From: Thiotrichales bacterium
Lineage (GTDB): Bacteria; Pseudomonadota; Gammaproteobacteria; JAABTG01
DNA length: 47,598 bases
Reading direction: 5' to 3'
Assembly: GCA_011389995.1 (NCBI GenBank)
Contig: JAABTG010000023.1
Coordinates: 1 to 47,598 of the forward strand
Shown: positions 36,800-45,407 of the stretch, one piece after another
Layout of the letters: each line of letters begins with the position of its first letter
Position numbering within the stretch: position 1 is the stretch's first letter
Translations under genes and position numbers: made by a program
Notes under the pieces: generated by a model
The model's input: only the letters and a program-made list of their open reading frames with translations
What the model was told of the DNA's origin: nothing
Database searches by the model: none

Positions 36800-38947
36800 T
36801 CAGCGCGCCGCGCGGCGCACGTAGAGCACGTTGGGCAGGCGGCCGAGGCGCCCCAGCACCCGGCCGAGGTCTTGCACGCTGGCCATCTCGAGGGTGAGGT
36901 TGATGGCGGCCCGGCCGGTCTCCTCATCGCTCCTGGAGTTCACGCCCAGGACATTGACGCGGGCATCGGCGAGGACGCGGGTGACATCGTGGAGCAGTCC
37001 CTGACGGTCCAGGGCCACCATCTCCACGTTCACCCCATGGGCCTCGCCCTCCTCCCGGCCCCAGTCCACCTCCACCACCCGCTCGGGCCGGCTGGCCGCG
37101 AAGCGCCGCAGATTCGGGCAGTCCCGGCGGTGGATGGTGACGCCCTGGCCGCGGGTGATATAGCCCGCGATGGCGTCCCCCGGCAGGGGCATGCAGCAGC
37201 TGGCGAGCCGCGTCAGCAGGTTGTCGACCCCCTGGATGCGCAGGCCGCGGCCGGGTTGCTCCGGCGCCGCCCGGCGCCGCGGCACCATCACCGGCGGCGC
37301 GGCGGGCTGCAGCTGCGCCGCCAGTTGGGTGGCCTTGAGATCGCCGGCGCCCAGGGCCGCCAGGAAGTCATCCACCTGGGCGTAGCCGAAGCGCTGGGCC
37401 AGGGTGTCGTAGGCCTCCTTGGCGTGGCCCAGGCGCTGGAGTTCGCGCTCCAGAATGGTTCGCCCCGCCGCCACGTTCTTATGGAAGTCCTGCTGCTTGA
37501 ACCAGCGCTGGATGTGGCCGCGGGCACGCCGGGTATGGATGTAGCCGAGGTGGGGGCTGAGCCAGTCGCGGCTCGGCCCGCCGCGGCGGGCGGTGAGGAT
37601 CTCCACCTGCTGGCCGGTCTCCAGGGCCCGGGTCAGGGGTACCATGCGGCCGTCCACTTTGGCGCCGCGGCAATGGTGGCCCACCTCGCTGTGGACGGCG
37701 TAGGCGAAGTCCACCGGAGTGGCGCCCCGGGGCAGGTCCACCACCCGCCCCGCCGGCGTGAACACGTAGATCCGGTCCTCGAACACCTCGTCGTGGAAGC
37801 GGTCCAGCAGATCCGTGGCATCCGCCGCCTCGTCCTTCCACTCCAGCAGTTGGCGCAGCCACAGGATGCGCGCCTCCATGCCCAGGTCGGCCCGCACCCC
37901 CTCCTTGTAGCGCCAGTGGGCGGCCACGCCGAATTCGTTCTGCCGGTGCATCTCGCGGGTGCGGATCTGCACCTCCACCACCTTGCCGGCCGGCCCGATG
38001 ACGGCGGTGTGGATGGAGCGGTAGCCGTTCTTCTTGGGGGTGGCGATGTAGTCGTCGAACTCCCCGGGGATGTGGGGCCACAACCCGTGCACGACACCCA
38101 GGGCGCGGTAGCAGTCCCCGATGCCGTCCACCAGGATGCGCGCCGCCCGCACATCCAGGATGCGCTCGAAGTCGACGTCCTTGGCGCGCATCTTCTTCCA
38201 GATGCTGTAGATGTGCTTGGGCCGCCCGCTGACCTCGGCCTCGATACCGTCCCCGGCCAGGGCCCCCCGCAGGGCGGCCGTGAATTCATCCAGATAGCCC
38301 TCGCGGTCGACCCGCCGCTCCTGCAGGCGCGAGGCGATGTCGCGGTAGGCCTCCGGCTCCAGCACCCGCAGGGAAAGGTCTTCCAGCTCCCACTTCAGCT
38401 GCCAGATGCCGAGGCGGTTGGCCAGGGGCGCGAACAGGTCCATGGTCTGGCGCGCGAACACCGCCTGTTCCCCGGACGGCCGCTGGCGCAGGGTGCGCAG
38501 GCTGTGGACGCGATCCGCCAGCTTGATGACCACCACGCGGACGTCCTCCACCATGGCCAGCAGCATCTTGCGCAGACCCTCCGCCTGCAACCCCTCGCGG
38601 TGGCCCGCGTCGTCCTCCAGCGGCTGCTCCGGCAGGACGTCCATGCGCCCGAGGCCGACCAGCAGACGCACCACGCCATCGCCGAAGCGCTCCTGCAGCA
38701 GGTCATCCGCCGGCCATCCGGGGCCACCGACCCCGCCATGGAGCACGGTGGCGACGACGGCCTCATCATCGAGACCCAGGTCGTGGACCAGGCGTGCCAC
38801 CGCCAGGCCGCGCTCGAGGCCCGCGCCCCCATCGTGGGCCTCCACCAGCGCCACCGCCTCCCGCAGCCGGGTGGGCTGCGCAGCGGGGCCCTGCGCCATC
38901 GTGTCCAGCCAGCCTTCCAGCCCTGGCACGGGGGCGGGGCGGCTCAC
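36800..38947 (-). CDS. relA: RelA-type (p)ppGpp synthetase
   Basis: 715 residues from a GTG at 38947. Order: degenerate HD hydrolase domain (residues about 20-150; the HD pair is replaced by LVHDLGLD ... VLHGG), synthetase domain about 200-330 with SIWKKMRAKDVDF and GEFDDYIATPKKNGYRSIHT, TGS domain (DRIYVFTPAGRVVDLPRG), helical and zinc-finger region (ASCCMPLPGD) and the C-terminal ACT domain. The EFDD loop is the mark of monofunctional RelA; SpoT/Rel enzymes have RxKD. It makes (p)ppGpp on stalled ribosomes. The frame continues to 39127, but the extra residues come from a repeat, so I start it at GTG 38947. Confidence 0.93.
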   Translation of the reverse strand: MSRPAPVPGLEGWLDTMAQGPAAQPTRLREAVALVEAHDGGAGLERGLAVARLVHDLGLDDEAVVATVLHGGVGGPGWPADDLLQERFGDGVVRLLVGLGRMDVLPEQPLEDDAGHREGLQAEGLRKMLLAMVEDVRVVVIKLADRVHSLRTLRQRPSGEQAVFARQTMDLFAPLANRLGIWQLKWELEDLSLRVLEPEAYRDIASRLQERRVDREGYLDEFTAALRGALAGDGIEAEVSGRPKHIYSIWKKMRAKDVDFERILDVRAARILVDGIGDCYRALGVVHGLWPHIPGEFDDYIATPKKNGYRSIHTAVIGPAGKVVEVQIRTREMHRQNEFGVAAHWRYKEGVRADLGMEARILWLRQLLEWKDEAADATDLLDRFHDEVFEDRIYVFTPAGRVVDLPRGATPVDFAYAVHSEVGHHCRGAKVDGRMVPLTRALETGQQVEILTARRGGPSRDWLSPHLGYIHTRRARGHIQRWFKQQDFHKNVAAGRTILERELQRLGHAKEAYDTLAQRFGYAQVDDFLAALGAGDLKATQLAAQLQPAAPPVMVPRRRAAPEQPGRGLRIQGVDNLLTRLASCCMPLPGDAIAGYITRGQGVTIHRRDCPNLRRFAASRPERVVEVDWGREEGEAHGVNVEMVALDRQGLLHDVTRVLADARVNVLGVNSRSDEETGRAAINLTLEMASVQDLGRVLGRLGRLPNVLYVRRAAR

Positions 38948-39103
38948 GCCACCCCCCCGCCCGCAAGCGGATGGGGGCTGGTGCGTTCCTGAATCCCTCG
39001 CGGGGAGACCAGGATCGCAACGGGTTGCAGAACGTGCATGGATGGGATTGTTTCGATTCTCATGGGGTTGCCCGGGGGGAAAGGCGCGGCCCGATAACAA
39101 CAA

Positions 39104-39293
39104 TCTCTCACGGAGGCACGGAGGCACGGAGGTGCCAAACGACCGATGTCGTTACGGTGCGTTGTCCTGCCTCCCCCGCCTAGTGACCACCCACCGCCCA
39201 GGCATCGGCCGCCGTCCCGGCGACCCATGGTCACGGCTCTCGGTACATTTTTGGCAGAAAACCGCCTCAGTGCCTCTGTGCCTCCGTGAGAGA
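39104..39293. repeat. 190-bp inverted-repeat element, CACGGAGG type
   Basis: Two 24-base arms (39104-39127 and 39270-39293) are inverted copies with one mismatch and have a CACGGAGGCAC core. They flank 142 bases with no convincing gene. This lies between relA (start 38947) and the SelW-like gene, and explains the false N-terminal extension of relA. I see no transposase. Arms of this type recur in many bacterial genomes; the frames they create, with HGGTEA and LRASV-like peptides, are usually annotation artefacts. Confidence 0.6.
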
Positions 39294-39338
39294 ACCGCTT
39301 TTCCTGGCGCCCTGACGCGAGGAAACAACCAACCGCGG

Positions 39339-39617
39339 TCAACGGTCCGAATGGCCGAGGTCACGCTCCGGCCACAGGCGGTCCCGTACCAGTTGCTTGA
39401 GTTCCTTGCTGTCGGGAAAGCGCCCCTGGCCCTTCTTGGACCACAGCAGCTCATCCCCCAGGTGCACCTCGAAGATGCCCCCGCCACCGGGGATGAGGGC
39501 CACTTCGCCCAGGTCCTCGCCGAAGGTCATGAGCAACTCCTGGGTCAGCCACGTGGCCCGCAGGACGAAGCGGCACTGGGCGCAATAGGTGATGGCGATA
39601 CGGGGTTTGGACATCAT
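39339..39617 (-). CDS. SelT/SelW/SelH family protein
   Basis: 92 residues. It has the Rdx-family layout: beta strand PRIAITYC, the CxxC motif CAQC near residue 13, a helix (FVLRATWLTQELLMTF), and GGGGIFEVHLGDELLW followed by GRFPDSKELKQLVRDR. These thioredoxin-like proteins contain selenocysteine in animals and CxxC in bacteria; they are thought to act in redox reactions or as partners, with no proven substrate. Two successive ATGs (39617, 39614) compete and neither has a strong ribosome binding site. Confidence 0.82.
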   Translation of the reverse strand: MMSKPRIAITYCAQCRFVLRATWLTQELLMTFGEDLGEVALIPGGGGIFEVHLGDELLWSKKGQGRFPDSKELKQLVRDRLWPERDLGHSDR

Positions 39618-39794
39618 GGAGGTCGGTCGATGGTGGGGCCGGGACCAGAGGCTAGCGTCAGGAAGACCAGGATGGAAGCCATTGACGGCGCGTATCTCCC
39701 ATGTTCTCGTAAAAAAGGGCGGCTGTGCCGCCGCGCGGCCTGCCCGCGGCCATGACACCCCATAACCCACCAAGGCCATCAGGAGGTCGCCGAC

Positions 39795-40709
39795 ATGAAC
39801 GACACCATAATACCCTCGGGCCCCGCGCCCGCCGGGGCAGCCCTCGCCTCACGTCGCCCGGGCGACCGCCCCACCCTGGCGTGGCTCGGGCTCTTGCTCC
39901 TTGCCCTGGGGTTACCGTGGGGCGGGCTCCAGGCACAATCCCTGCCCATCTTCGACGCCCACCTCCATTACGATGCCGACCACCAGACCGTAATATCGCC
40001 GGCGATGGCCATGGATATCCTCGACCGCAACGCCATCGTCGCCGCCGTGGTGACGGGCCGGCCGCCGGCGACAGCGCTGGCCCTAGAGGAGGCGGCACCC
40101 GGGCGCATCGTGCCCCTGCTCGGCGTCTATGAGGAGCGCGATGACAAGGAGAACTGGCACCAGGATGACGGCCTCCCCGACCGGGTGGAGGAGCAACTGG
40201 ACGACGGCCCGTGGGCCGGTATCGGCGAGCTCCATATCTTCGCGGAGCATCGCCGCAGCCCGGTATTCGGACGCATCGTGGACCTGGCCGCCGAGCGCGG
40301 GCTGGTGCTGCAGATGCACGGCGACCCCGCGGTCATCGACGCCCTGTTCGAGCGCCAGCCCGACGCCACGGTGATCTGGGCCCATGCCGGCCGCTATCCC
40401 TATCCGCCGTTGCTCAAGGACTACCTGGAACGCTACCCGGGCCTGTATATCGACCTCTCCACCCGCGACGACCGCCTGGGTGCCCAAGCTGGCATGGACA
40501 CCGCGTGGAAGGTCCTGCTGATGGAGCACGCCGAGCGCTTCATGGTGGGGGTGGACACCTACAGCCTGGGGCGCTGGGAGAGCTTCGGCAGCGTCACCGA
40601 GAAGACCCGCTCGTGGCTGGACGACCTCCCCCGGGAGGTGGCCGCGTCCATCGCCTGCGGCAACGCCGCCAGGCTATTCGACATGCCGGTGTGTGACGCC
40701 GGAGACTAG
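39795..40709 (+). CDS. Exported amidohydrolase-family TIM-barrel protein
   Basis: 304 residues with an N-terminal signal/anchor (hydrophobic residues about 27-46, ending LQAQ). The metal-dependent hydrolase fold is indicated by FDAHLHY (His-x-His), LQMHGD, WAHAGRYP and GVDTYS, so it is an amidohydrolase-2-like enzyme; the substrate is unknown. The start is preceded by AGGAGG (39780-39785). The TAG stop codon is the first three bases of an inserted MITE-like element, so the native C-terminus may have been cut or changed by the insertion. Confidence 0.75.
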   Translation: MNDTIIPSGPAPAGAALASRRPGDRPTLAWLGLLLLALGLPWGGLQAQSLPIFDAHLHYDADHQTVISPAMAMDILDRNAIVAAVVTGRPPATALALEEAAPGRIVPLLGVYEERDDKENWHQDDGLPDRVEEQLDDGPWAGIGELHIFAEHRRSPVFGRIVDLAAERGLVLQMHGDPAVIDALFERQPDATVIWAHAGRYPYPPLLKDYLERYPGLYIDLSTRDDRLGAQAGMDTAWKVLLMEHAERFMVGVDTYSLGRWESFGSVTEKTRSWLDDLPREVAASIACGNAARLFDMPVCDAGD

Positions 40710-40869
40710 TGTCCTGTCCCGTAAGAATGTTCGAGAAGTCGCGCCGGGCGCAGTGCGCCAGGCAAGGCAAGAGGAGGAGGCATAGCACCGCTATGGCGAC
40801 GACGAATAACAACCCATGGCGTGCTGCGAACAAGCGAGAATCGAATGATTCTTGCGGGACAGGGCACTA
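40707..40869. mobile_element. MITE-like element with 22-bp inverted ends
   Basis: The ends TAGTGTCCTGTCCCG (40707 onward) and its inverted counterpart ending CAGGGCACTA (to 40869) match at 20 of 22 positions. The 163-base element carries no transposase. Its left terminal TAG serves as the stop codon of the amidohydrolase. A false frame on the minus strand inside it (LFVVAIAVLCLLLLPC) is not a gene. Confidence 0.6.
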
Positions 40870-40960
40870 GCTGGTCGTTCAGGGCTGTCGAGCACCGTAA
40901 AGTCCGGGCGGTGCCCGCAGGCCACAACTCCCCTTCCCGCAACACCGCTGCAAGTTCACC

Positions 40961-41965
40961 TCAGTGGACTTCGCGACCCAGCAGCATGTCGATGAAGCGC
41001 CGGCGATCGGCGGCGTCCATGGCGCGATAGACCTCGTAGTCGGCGTGGCGATGGGGGGCCCGGGGGTCGAGTCGGATCCCCCACAGGGGGCCCAGGCGAT
41101 CGGGCAGCAGGGCGTAGCGGGCGTCCCCCACCACATGGGTACGCGCCGGGTCCAGGTAGATATAGCCCTCGGAAAAGTCCTCGAAGCGCCGGATGTCCTC
41201 GCCCTGGACGGAATCGGCGGGTACCGGCGAGGCCGCAGTCCCGGGGTCGAAAACGGCGACGCTCGCACCCTCGTAGATGCGGGTATCCGCCACCCCCACC
41301 CGTATGCCGTCCACATGGAGGCGGCCATCGGCCTGGTATACCGAGCGCCACAGCACCAGGTTCCCCAGGGTGGGCTTCACCAGCCTCCGTTCCACCTCAT
41401 GGCCGCGCTGGGCCGCCAGTTGGGCGGCCACCGCGGCGGCCCGCTCGTGCTGCACCGCCCCGAGCAACAGATAGGCGCCCGCCACCACCAGCCCCATCCG
41501 GGCGGCCGGCGCCGCGGCCCGACCCAGGGCCAGGACCAGGGCGGCGACGAGGATGACGGTGAACACCGGGTCCACTATGGAGATGATGTTGAGGGCCAGG
41601 CGCCCGTCCACCAGGGGCCACAACCAGTGGGTACCGTAGCTGGTACACACGTCCAGGAAGCCCGCCAGGGCATAACCCAGGAGGGCGAACAGGTACAGCC
41701 GCCCGAAGGCCAGGCGGCGGTGCAGGAAGGGCCACAGCAGGACGGCCGCCACCAGGGCGCCGGCGGGCACGAAGAACAGGGAATGGGTGAAGTGGCGGTG
41801 GTATTCGAGGTAGAGCAGGGGATCCGAGGACGAGCGGATGAGGGCGTCCGCGTCCGCCAGCAGGGCGGCACCGAAGCCCACCGCCCCCGCCACCCGCACT
41901 TCGTCCCGTCGCGCCCCGGCCTGGGCGCTGACGGCCCCCAGCAGTCCCTGGGTAAGGAGATCCAC
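40961..41965 (-). CDS. YbcI/YdjM-type membrane metal-dependent hydrolase family protein
   Basis: 334 residues. MDLLTQGLLGAVSAQAG at the start and the RHFTHSLFFVP motif with DADAL match the YbcI/DUF457 membrane-bound metal-dependent hydrolase family; the conserved His/Asp residues lie at the start of the first helices. About four to five transmembrane helices are followed by a soluble C-terminal domain with VADTRIYEGASVAV, predicted outside. Substrate unknown. The start ATG is 41965. Confidence 0.82.
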   Translation of the reverse strand: MDLLTQGLLGAVSAQAGARRDEVRVAGAVGFGAALLADADALIRSSSDPLLYLEYHRHFTHSLFFVPAGALVAAVLLWPFLHRRLAFGRLYLFALLGYALAGFLDVCTSYGTHWLWPLVDGRLALNIISIVDPVFTVILVAALVLALGRAAAPAARMGLVVAGAYLLLGAVQHERAAAVAAQLAAQRGHEVERRLVKPTLGNLVLWRSVYQADGRLHVDGIRVGVADTRIYEGASVAVFDPGTAASPVPADSVQGEDIRRFEDFSEGYIYLDPARTHVVGDARYALLPDRLGPLWGIRLDPRAPHRHADYEVYRAMDAADRRRFIDMLLGREVH

Positions 41966-41991
41966 CGATTACCGGTTGCCGGTCTGCCGCC

Positions 41992-42675
41992 TCAGTGTAC
42001 CGGCGACAATTCGGCCAGACGGTCTTCCATCTGGGCGAGCCGCTGCCAGGCCGCCGGGAACTGTTGGTAATGGGGGTCACGGGCCACCAGCAGGCGCCGG
42101 GCATCGGTGGACAGCTCGGCCACCTGGACGGCGTCGAACACGTTGAGGGCGGCGTCCAGGGCATCGCCGCTCTCGGACAGCAGGGTGGGCAGCAGTTCAT
42201 GGGAGCGGATCACCGTGTCCGGGTGCAGCAGATCCGCGACGATGGGGAACTCCAGCAACCCGTAATGGAGCTGGCGGGCCGCCTCCTCCTGGTCGAGTTC
42301 CTGGGCCGCGGTGGCATCCCCGGCCGCGGCGTTGCGGATGGTGCCGGTGATCACGTCCACCAGCCGCCGCACCGCCGCCTTGTTGGCCTGCTGGTCGCCG
42401 GCCAGGCCCGAGGCGGTCTCGTACAGGCGCTCTAGGCGCTGCTTGAGGTCGAGGATGGTATCGCTGTCCACATTGGCGTCGAGATCCACCGCCTCCTGGA
42501 CGGCGACCTGCAGCTCCTCCTGAAAGGCCGCCCGTTCCTGCTGATCCCGGCGCTGGGCCTCCAGTACCTGGTCGTGGGCATCCTCCGCCACGGGGTCTTC
42601 GAACAAGGCATTGCCCATCCTGCGACGCAGATGGCGTTCGTGTCTTCCGGGTTTGTCGCTGAACGGTGGCTGCAT
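41992..42675 (-). CDS. Hypothetical coiled-coil protein
   Basis: 227 residues from ATG 42675; the upstream frame is the heptamer repeat. The sequence is helical and acidic, with heptad-like patterns in LEAQRRDQQERAAFQEELQVAV (about residues 30-51) and in LKQRLERLYETA. No signal peptide or membrane segment; no family recognised. It stands 26 bases before the YbcI-type gene on the same strand and could be cotranscribed. Confidence 0.6.
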   Translation of the reverse strand: MQPPFSDKPGRHERHLRRRMGNALFEDPVAEDAHDQVLEAQRRDQQERAAFQEELQVAVQEAVDLDANVDSDTILDLKQRLERLYETASGLAGDQQANKAAVRRLVDVITGTIRNAAAGDATAAQELDQEEAARQLHYGLLEFPIVADLLHPDTVIRSHELLPTLLSESGDALDAALNVFDAVQVAELSTDARRLLVARDPHYQQFPAAWQRLAQMEDRLAELSPVH

Positions 42676-42716
42676 GACTCTCCGAGGGTTGGGTTCTTGG
42701 GGGCCGGGGGCCGGGA

Positions 42717-42764
42717 ACCAAGGACCAAGGACCAAGGACCAAGGACCAAGGACCAAGGACCAAG
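42717..42764. repeat. Heptanucleotide tandem repeat
   Basis: AGGACCA is repeated six times from 42721, with an extra ACCA before it and AG after. Copies are identical. It lies 42 bases upstream of the coiled-coil gene and reads as a false peptide LVLGPWS on the minus strand. Likely length-variable. Confidence 0.85.
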
Positions 42765-42876
42765 AAGAAACTAGCACAGGAGGTCCCCGGAATTCCAAGG
42801 GCTTATGGCCCCGTTATGGCCCGGGCCCACATCACATCACCTCCCGACACACGCCGGGGGCTGCCTGCATTAGCCT

Positions 42877-44364
42877 TTAGGAGGAACAGCTCACCACGAT
42901 CTCGGGGCCCCCTTGCGGCGGCGGCTGGGCCCAGGCGGACCGGGCCGGATGCTCCTGGAAGGGGTTGTGCAGCACCTCCACCAGGTCCTCGACGAAGCCA
43001 TGGTCCCCCGCCTCGGCCCGTTCGATGGCCTCCTGGGCCAGGTGGTTGCGCAGCACGAAGCGGGGATTGACGCCATTCATGGCCGCCCGGCGGACGGCCG
43101 GGTCCACGCCCTCGGTGGCCGTACGGGCATCATAGTCCGCCGCCCAGGCATCGAAGGCGGCGCGGTCTTGGAACAGGTCCCGCACGCTGGCCACCCCGCC
43201 GCCTTCACCACCGGCCGCCGGGGCGAGGTCGCGAAAGCAGCGGGTATAGTCCACGCGGTCGGCGGCCATCAGATTCAACAGGCCATGCATCAGCTCGTTG
43301 TCGCCCTGCCGCGGCTCCAGGAGACCGAGCTTGGAGCGCATCCCCGCGGCGTAGGCGGTGGCCAGGGCCGGCTCGTAGGCGGCCAGGGACTGGCGGGCCA
43401 TGGCCGCCGCGGCCTCGCCGTCCTGGGGGTCCAGCAGGGGCAGGATGGCCTGGGCGAAGCAGCTCAGGTTCCACAGGGCCACCTGGGGCTGGCGATTGAA
43501 GGCGTAGCGCCCGCCGCGGTCGGAGTGGTTGCAGATGAAATCGGGGTCGTAGTCGTCCAGGAAGCCGAAAGGGCCGTAGTCCATGGTGAGCCCCAGCACC
43601 GACATGTTGTCGGTGTTCATGACCCCGTGGGCAAAGCCCACCTGCTGCCACTGGGCCATCAGCCGGGCGGTGCGCGCCACCACCTCGTCGAGGAAGGCCA
43701 GGTAGGGATGGGCGGCCTCCCCCAGGGCGGGAAAGTGATCCGCCATGACGTGGTCCGCCAGCACCCGTAGATCATCGAAGCGGTTGCCGTAGTACAGCAC
43801 CTCGAAGGAGCCGAAGCGCACATGGCTGGGGGCGAGGCGCAGCAGCATGGCGCCCTTCTCCACCCGCTCCCGGTACACCTCCTCGTGGCTTCCCACCATG
43901 CACAGGGCGCGGGTGGTGGGGATCCCCAGACCATACATGGCCTCGCTGCACAGGTACTCCCGCACCGTGGAGCGCAACACCGCCCGACCGTCGCCGTCCC
44001 GGGAGTAAGCGGTGACGCCGGCGCCCTTGAGATGCAGGTCCCAGGATTCACCCCGGCCGTTGCGCACTTGTCCCAGCAGGATGGCGCGGCCGTCACCGAG
44101 CCGGGGCACGTAGTGGCCGAACTGATGGCCCGAGTAGAGCATGGCCAGGGGCTCGGCCCCGGGCAACGGGCGGGCACCGGCGAAGTAGTCCACGAACTCG
44201 GCACGGGCCGCCTCGGCGGGGTCCAGATCGATGAGCTCCGCGGCGCGGCGGTTGAAGGCTACCAGAAAGGGATTGGCCAGGGGGGTGGGTTCCACCCGGG
44301 TGTAAAAGCGCGGCCCCAGGTCGGCATAGGTATTGTGGATGTCCAGGTCTTCAAGGCGTTTCAT
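42877..44364 (-). CDS. selO: SelO/YdiU family protein adenylyltransferase
   Basis: 495 residues, start ATG 44364 (MKRLEDLDI). The pseudokinase fold is clear: FYTRVEPTPL, GHQFGHYVPRLGDGRA, WDLHLKGAGVTAYS, MNTDNMSVLG (metal-binding Asn/Asp), DYGPFGFLDDYDP and a C-terminal SCSS. SelO transfers AMP from ATP to Ser, Thr or Tyr of target proteins; in E. coli it helps in oxidative stress and glutathionylation. Here the residue that is selenocysteine in animals is Cys, as in other bacteria. The gene is monocistronic. Confidence 0.93.
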   Translation of the reverse strand: MKRLEDLDIHNTYADLGPRFYTRVEPTPLANPFLVAFNRRAAELIDLDPAEAARAEFVDYFAGARPLPGAEPLAMLYSGHQFGHYVPRLGDGRAILLGQVRNGRGESWDLHLKGAGVTAYSRDGDGRAVLRSTVREYLCSEAMYGLGIPTTRALCMVGSHEEVYRERVEKGAMLLRLAPSHVRFGSFEVLYYGNRFDDLRVLADHVMADHFPALGEAAHPYLAFLDEVVARTARLMAQWQQVGFAHGVMNTDNMSVLGLTMDYGPFGFLDDYDPDFICNHSDRGGRYAFNRQPQVALWNLSCFAQAILPLLDPQDGEAAAAMARQSLAAYEPALATAYAAGMRSKLGLLEPRQGDNELMHGLLNLMAADRVDYTRCFRDLAPAAGGEGGGVASVRDLFQDRAAFDAWAADYDARTATEGVDPAVRRAAMNGVNPRFVLRNHLAQEAIERAEAGDHGFVEDLVEVLHNPFQEHPARSAWAQPPPQGGPEIVVSCSS

Positions 44365-44473
44365 GTCAGGGAGGATCGACGCCGCTCCCTCGGCCATCAA
44401 CCTCGCGTCCCTGCGGTTATTGGCCTGGTGGCCGGTGGCCGGTGGTCGGCAAGACGCATGGCACCGCTTTTCC

Positions 44474-44766
44474 CCCTCCCCGCTCGCGGGGACAACTCCG
44501 CCGGGAGCGGAGTTGAACACCGCGTAGCGGTGGCCCGAAGGGCGGAGGGCAGGATGCCCGGAGTATGGCCGGGGTGGGGACACGGCGCCGGGCAACCCCG
44601 CCACACCGCCCGTGACCAACCCTCCATCAAGGGTCGAGAGACATCGCCGGCGCCGGTCTCCCCCCTCCCAACCATACTCCGGGCATCCTGCCCTCTGCCC
44701 TGCGGGCCAATGCTTCGCATTGTTCAAACCCGCTCCCGGCGGGTTTGTCCGCCACAAGTGGGGGAG
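44474..44766. repeat. Large imperfect inverted repeat element
   Basis: Two arms of about 95 bases (about 44474-44568 and 44672-44766) are inverted copies; the innermost 23 bases are perfect, starting AGGGCAGGATGCCCGG. Each arm contains its own mini-hairpin. The spacer of about 103 bases holds no gene. It fills most of the gap 44365-44888 between selO and the SlyD-like gene, in which I see no promoter. Probably a MITE or REP-like element. Confidence 0.65.
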
Positions 44767-44888
44767 GAGCAGGAAGGCGCGGCCTCCCGCCACCCCATTC
44801 ACGATTCACGAATCCCATCACCCGTAGCCATTGGCGCCACCCCATACACCCCCTAGACTGCCCCCAACCCAAAACCCGCGCCGCGACC

Positions 44889-45407
44889 ATGACCGAGCAC
44901 ACCGTCGACTTCCAGACCAAGTCCAATTACCAGCGTATCCGCAAGGACAAGGTGGTGCGCCTGCGCTACCTGCTGCGGGACACCGAGGCCGACCAGACCC
45001 TGGCCTACCGCGACGACATGGTCTACCTCCATGGCGGCTACGGCAGCGCCTTCCCCAAGGTGGAGGCGGCCCTGGAGGGCAAGGAGGTGGGCGATGGAGC
45101 CGAGGTGACTCTGGCACCCGGGGAGGCCTACGGTGAGCCCGACCCGGGCCTGGTGATCACAGTGCCCCATGCCGAGCTGCCCGGGGAGGTGCGCCACTTG
45201 GGCGCCCAGCTGGAGGGCGAGGCCCCCGACGGCAGCAGCCGGCCATTCAGGGTCGTGGCCATGGACGAGGCCACCATCACCGTGGACGGCAACCACCCCC
45301 TGGCCGGCCGCCACCTGGAGTTCCACTTCGAGGTGCTGGACATCCGCGACGCCAGCGCCGCCGAGATCGAGGCGGGCTACGGCTTCGCTCTGTCGGCCGA
45401 GGACTGA
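44889..45407 (+). CDS. SlyD-like FKBP-type peptidyl-prolyl isomerase
   Basis: 172 residues. The FKBP core is discontinuous, as in SlyD: VRLRYLLRDTEADQT, YLHGGYGSAFPKVEAALEGKEVGD, an inserted IF-like flap about residues 75-125, and PLAGRHLEFHFEVLDIRDA. It has no His-rich metal-binding tail, unlike E. coli SlyD. It would act as a folding chaperone and proline isomerase in the cytoplasm. Its last 31 bases overlap the end of the convergent truC gene. Confidence 0.85.
   Translation: MTEHTVDFQTKSNYQRIRKDKVVRLRYLLRDTEADQTLAYRDDMVYLHGGYGSAFPKVEAALEGKEVGDGAEVTLAPGEAYGEPDPGLVITVPHAELPGEVRHLGAQLEGEAPDGSSRPFRVVAMDEATITVDGNHPLAGRHLEFHFEVLDIRDASAAEIEAGYGFALSAED

Noticed and set aside
36872..38992. 706-residue open frame on the + strand
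   Set aside because: Antisense shadow of relA, whose domain motifs are fully intact on the minus strand.
40594..40833. 79-residue hydrophobic minus-strand frame
   Set aside because: It is formed by the MITE-like element and the end of the amidohydrolase gene, and would be non-coding repeat sequence.
42717..42764. Repeats as a possible CRISPR array
   Set aside because: Units are 7 bases, contiguous and without spacers; no cas gene is in the window.
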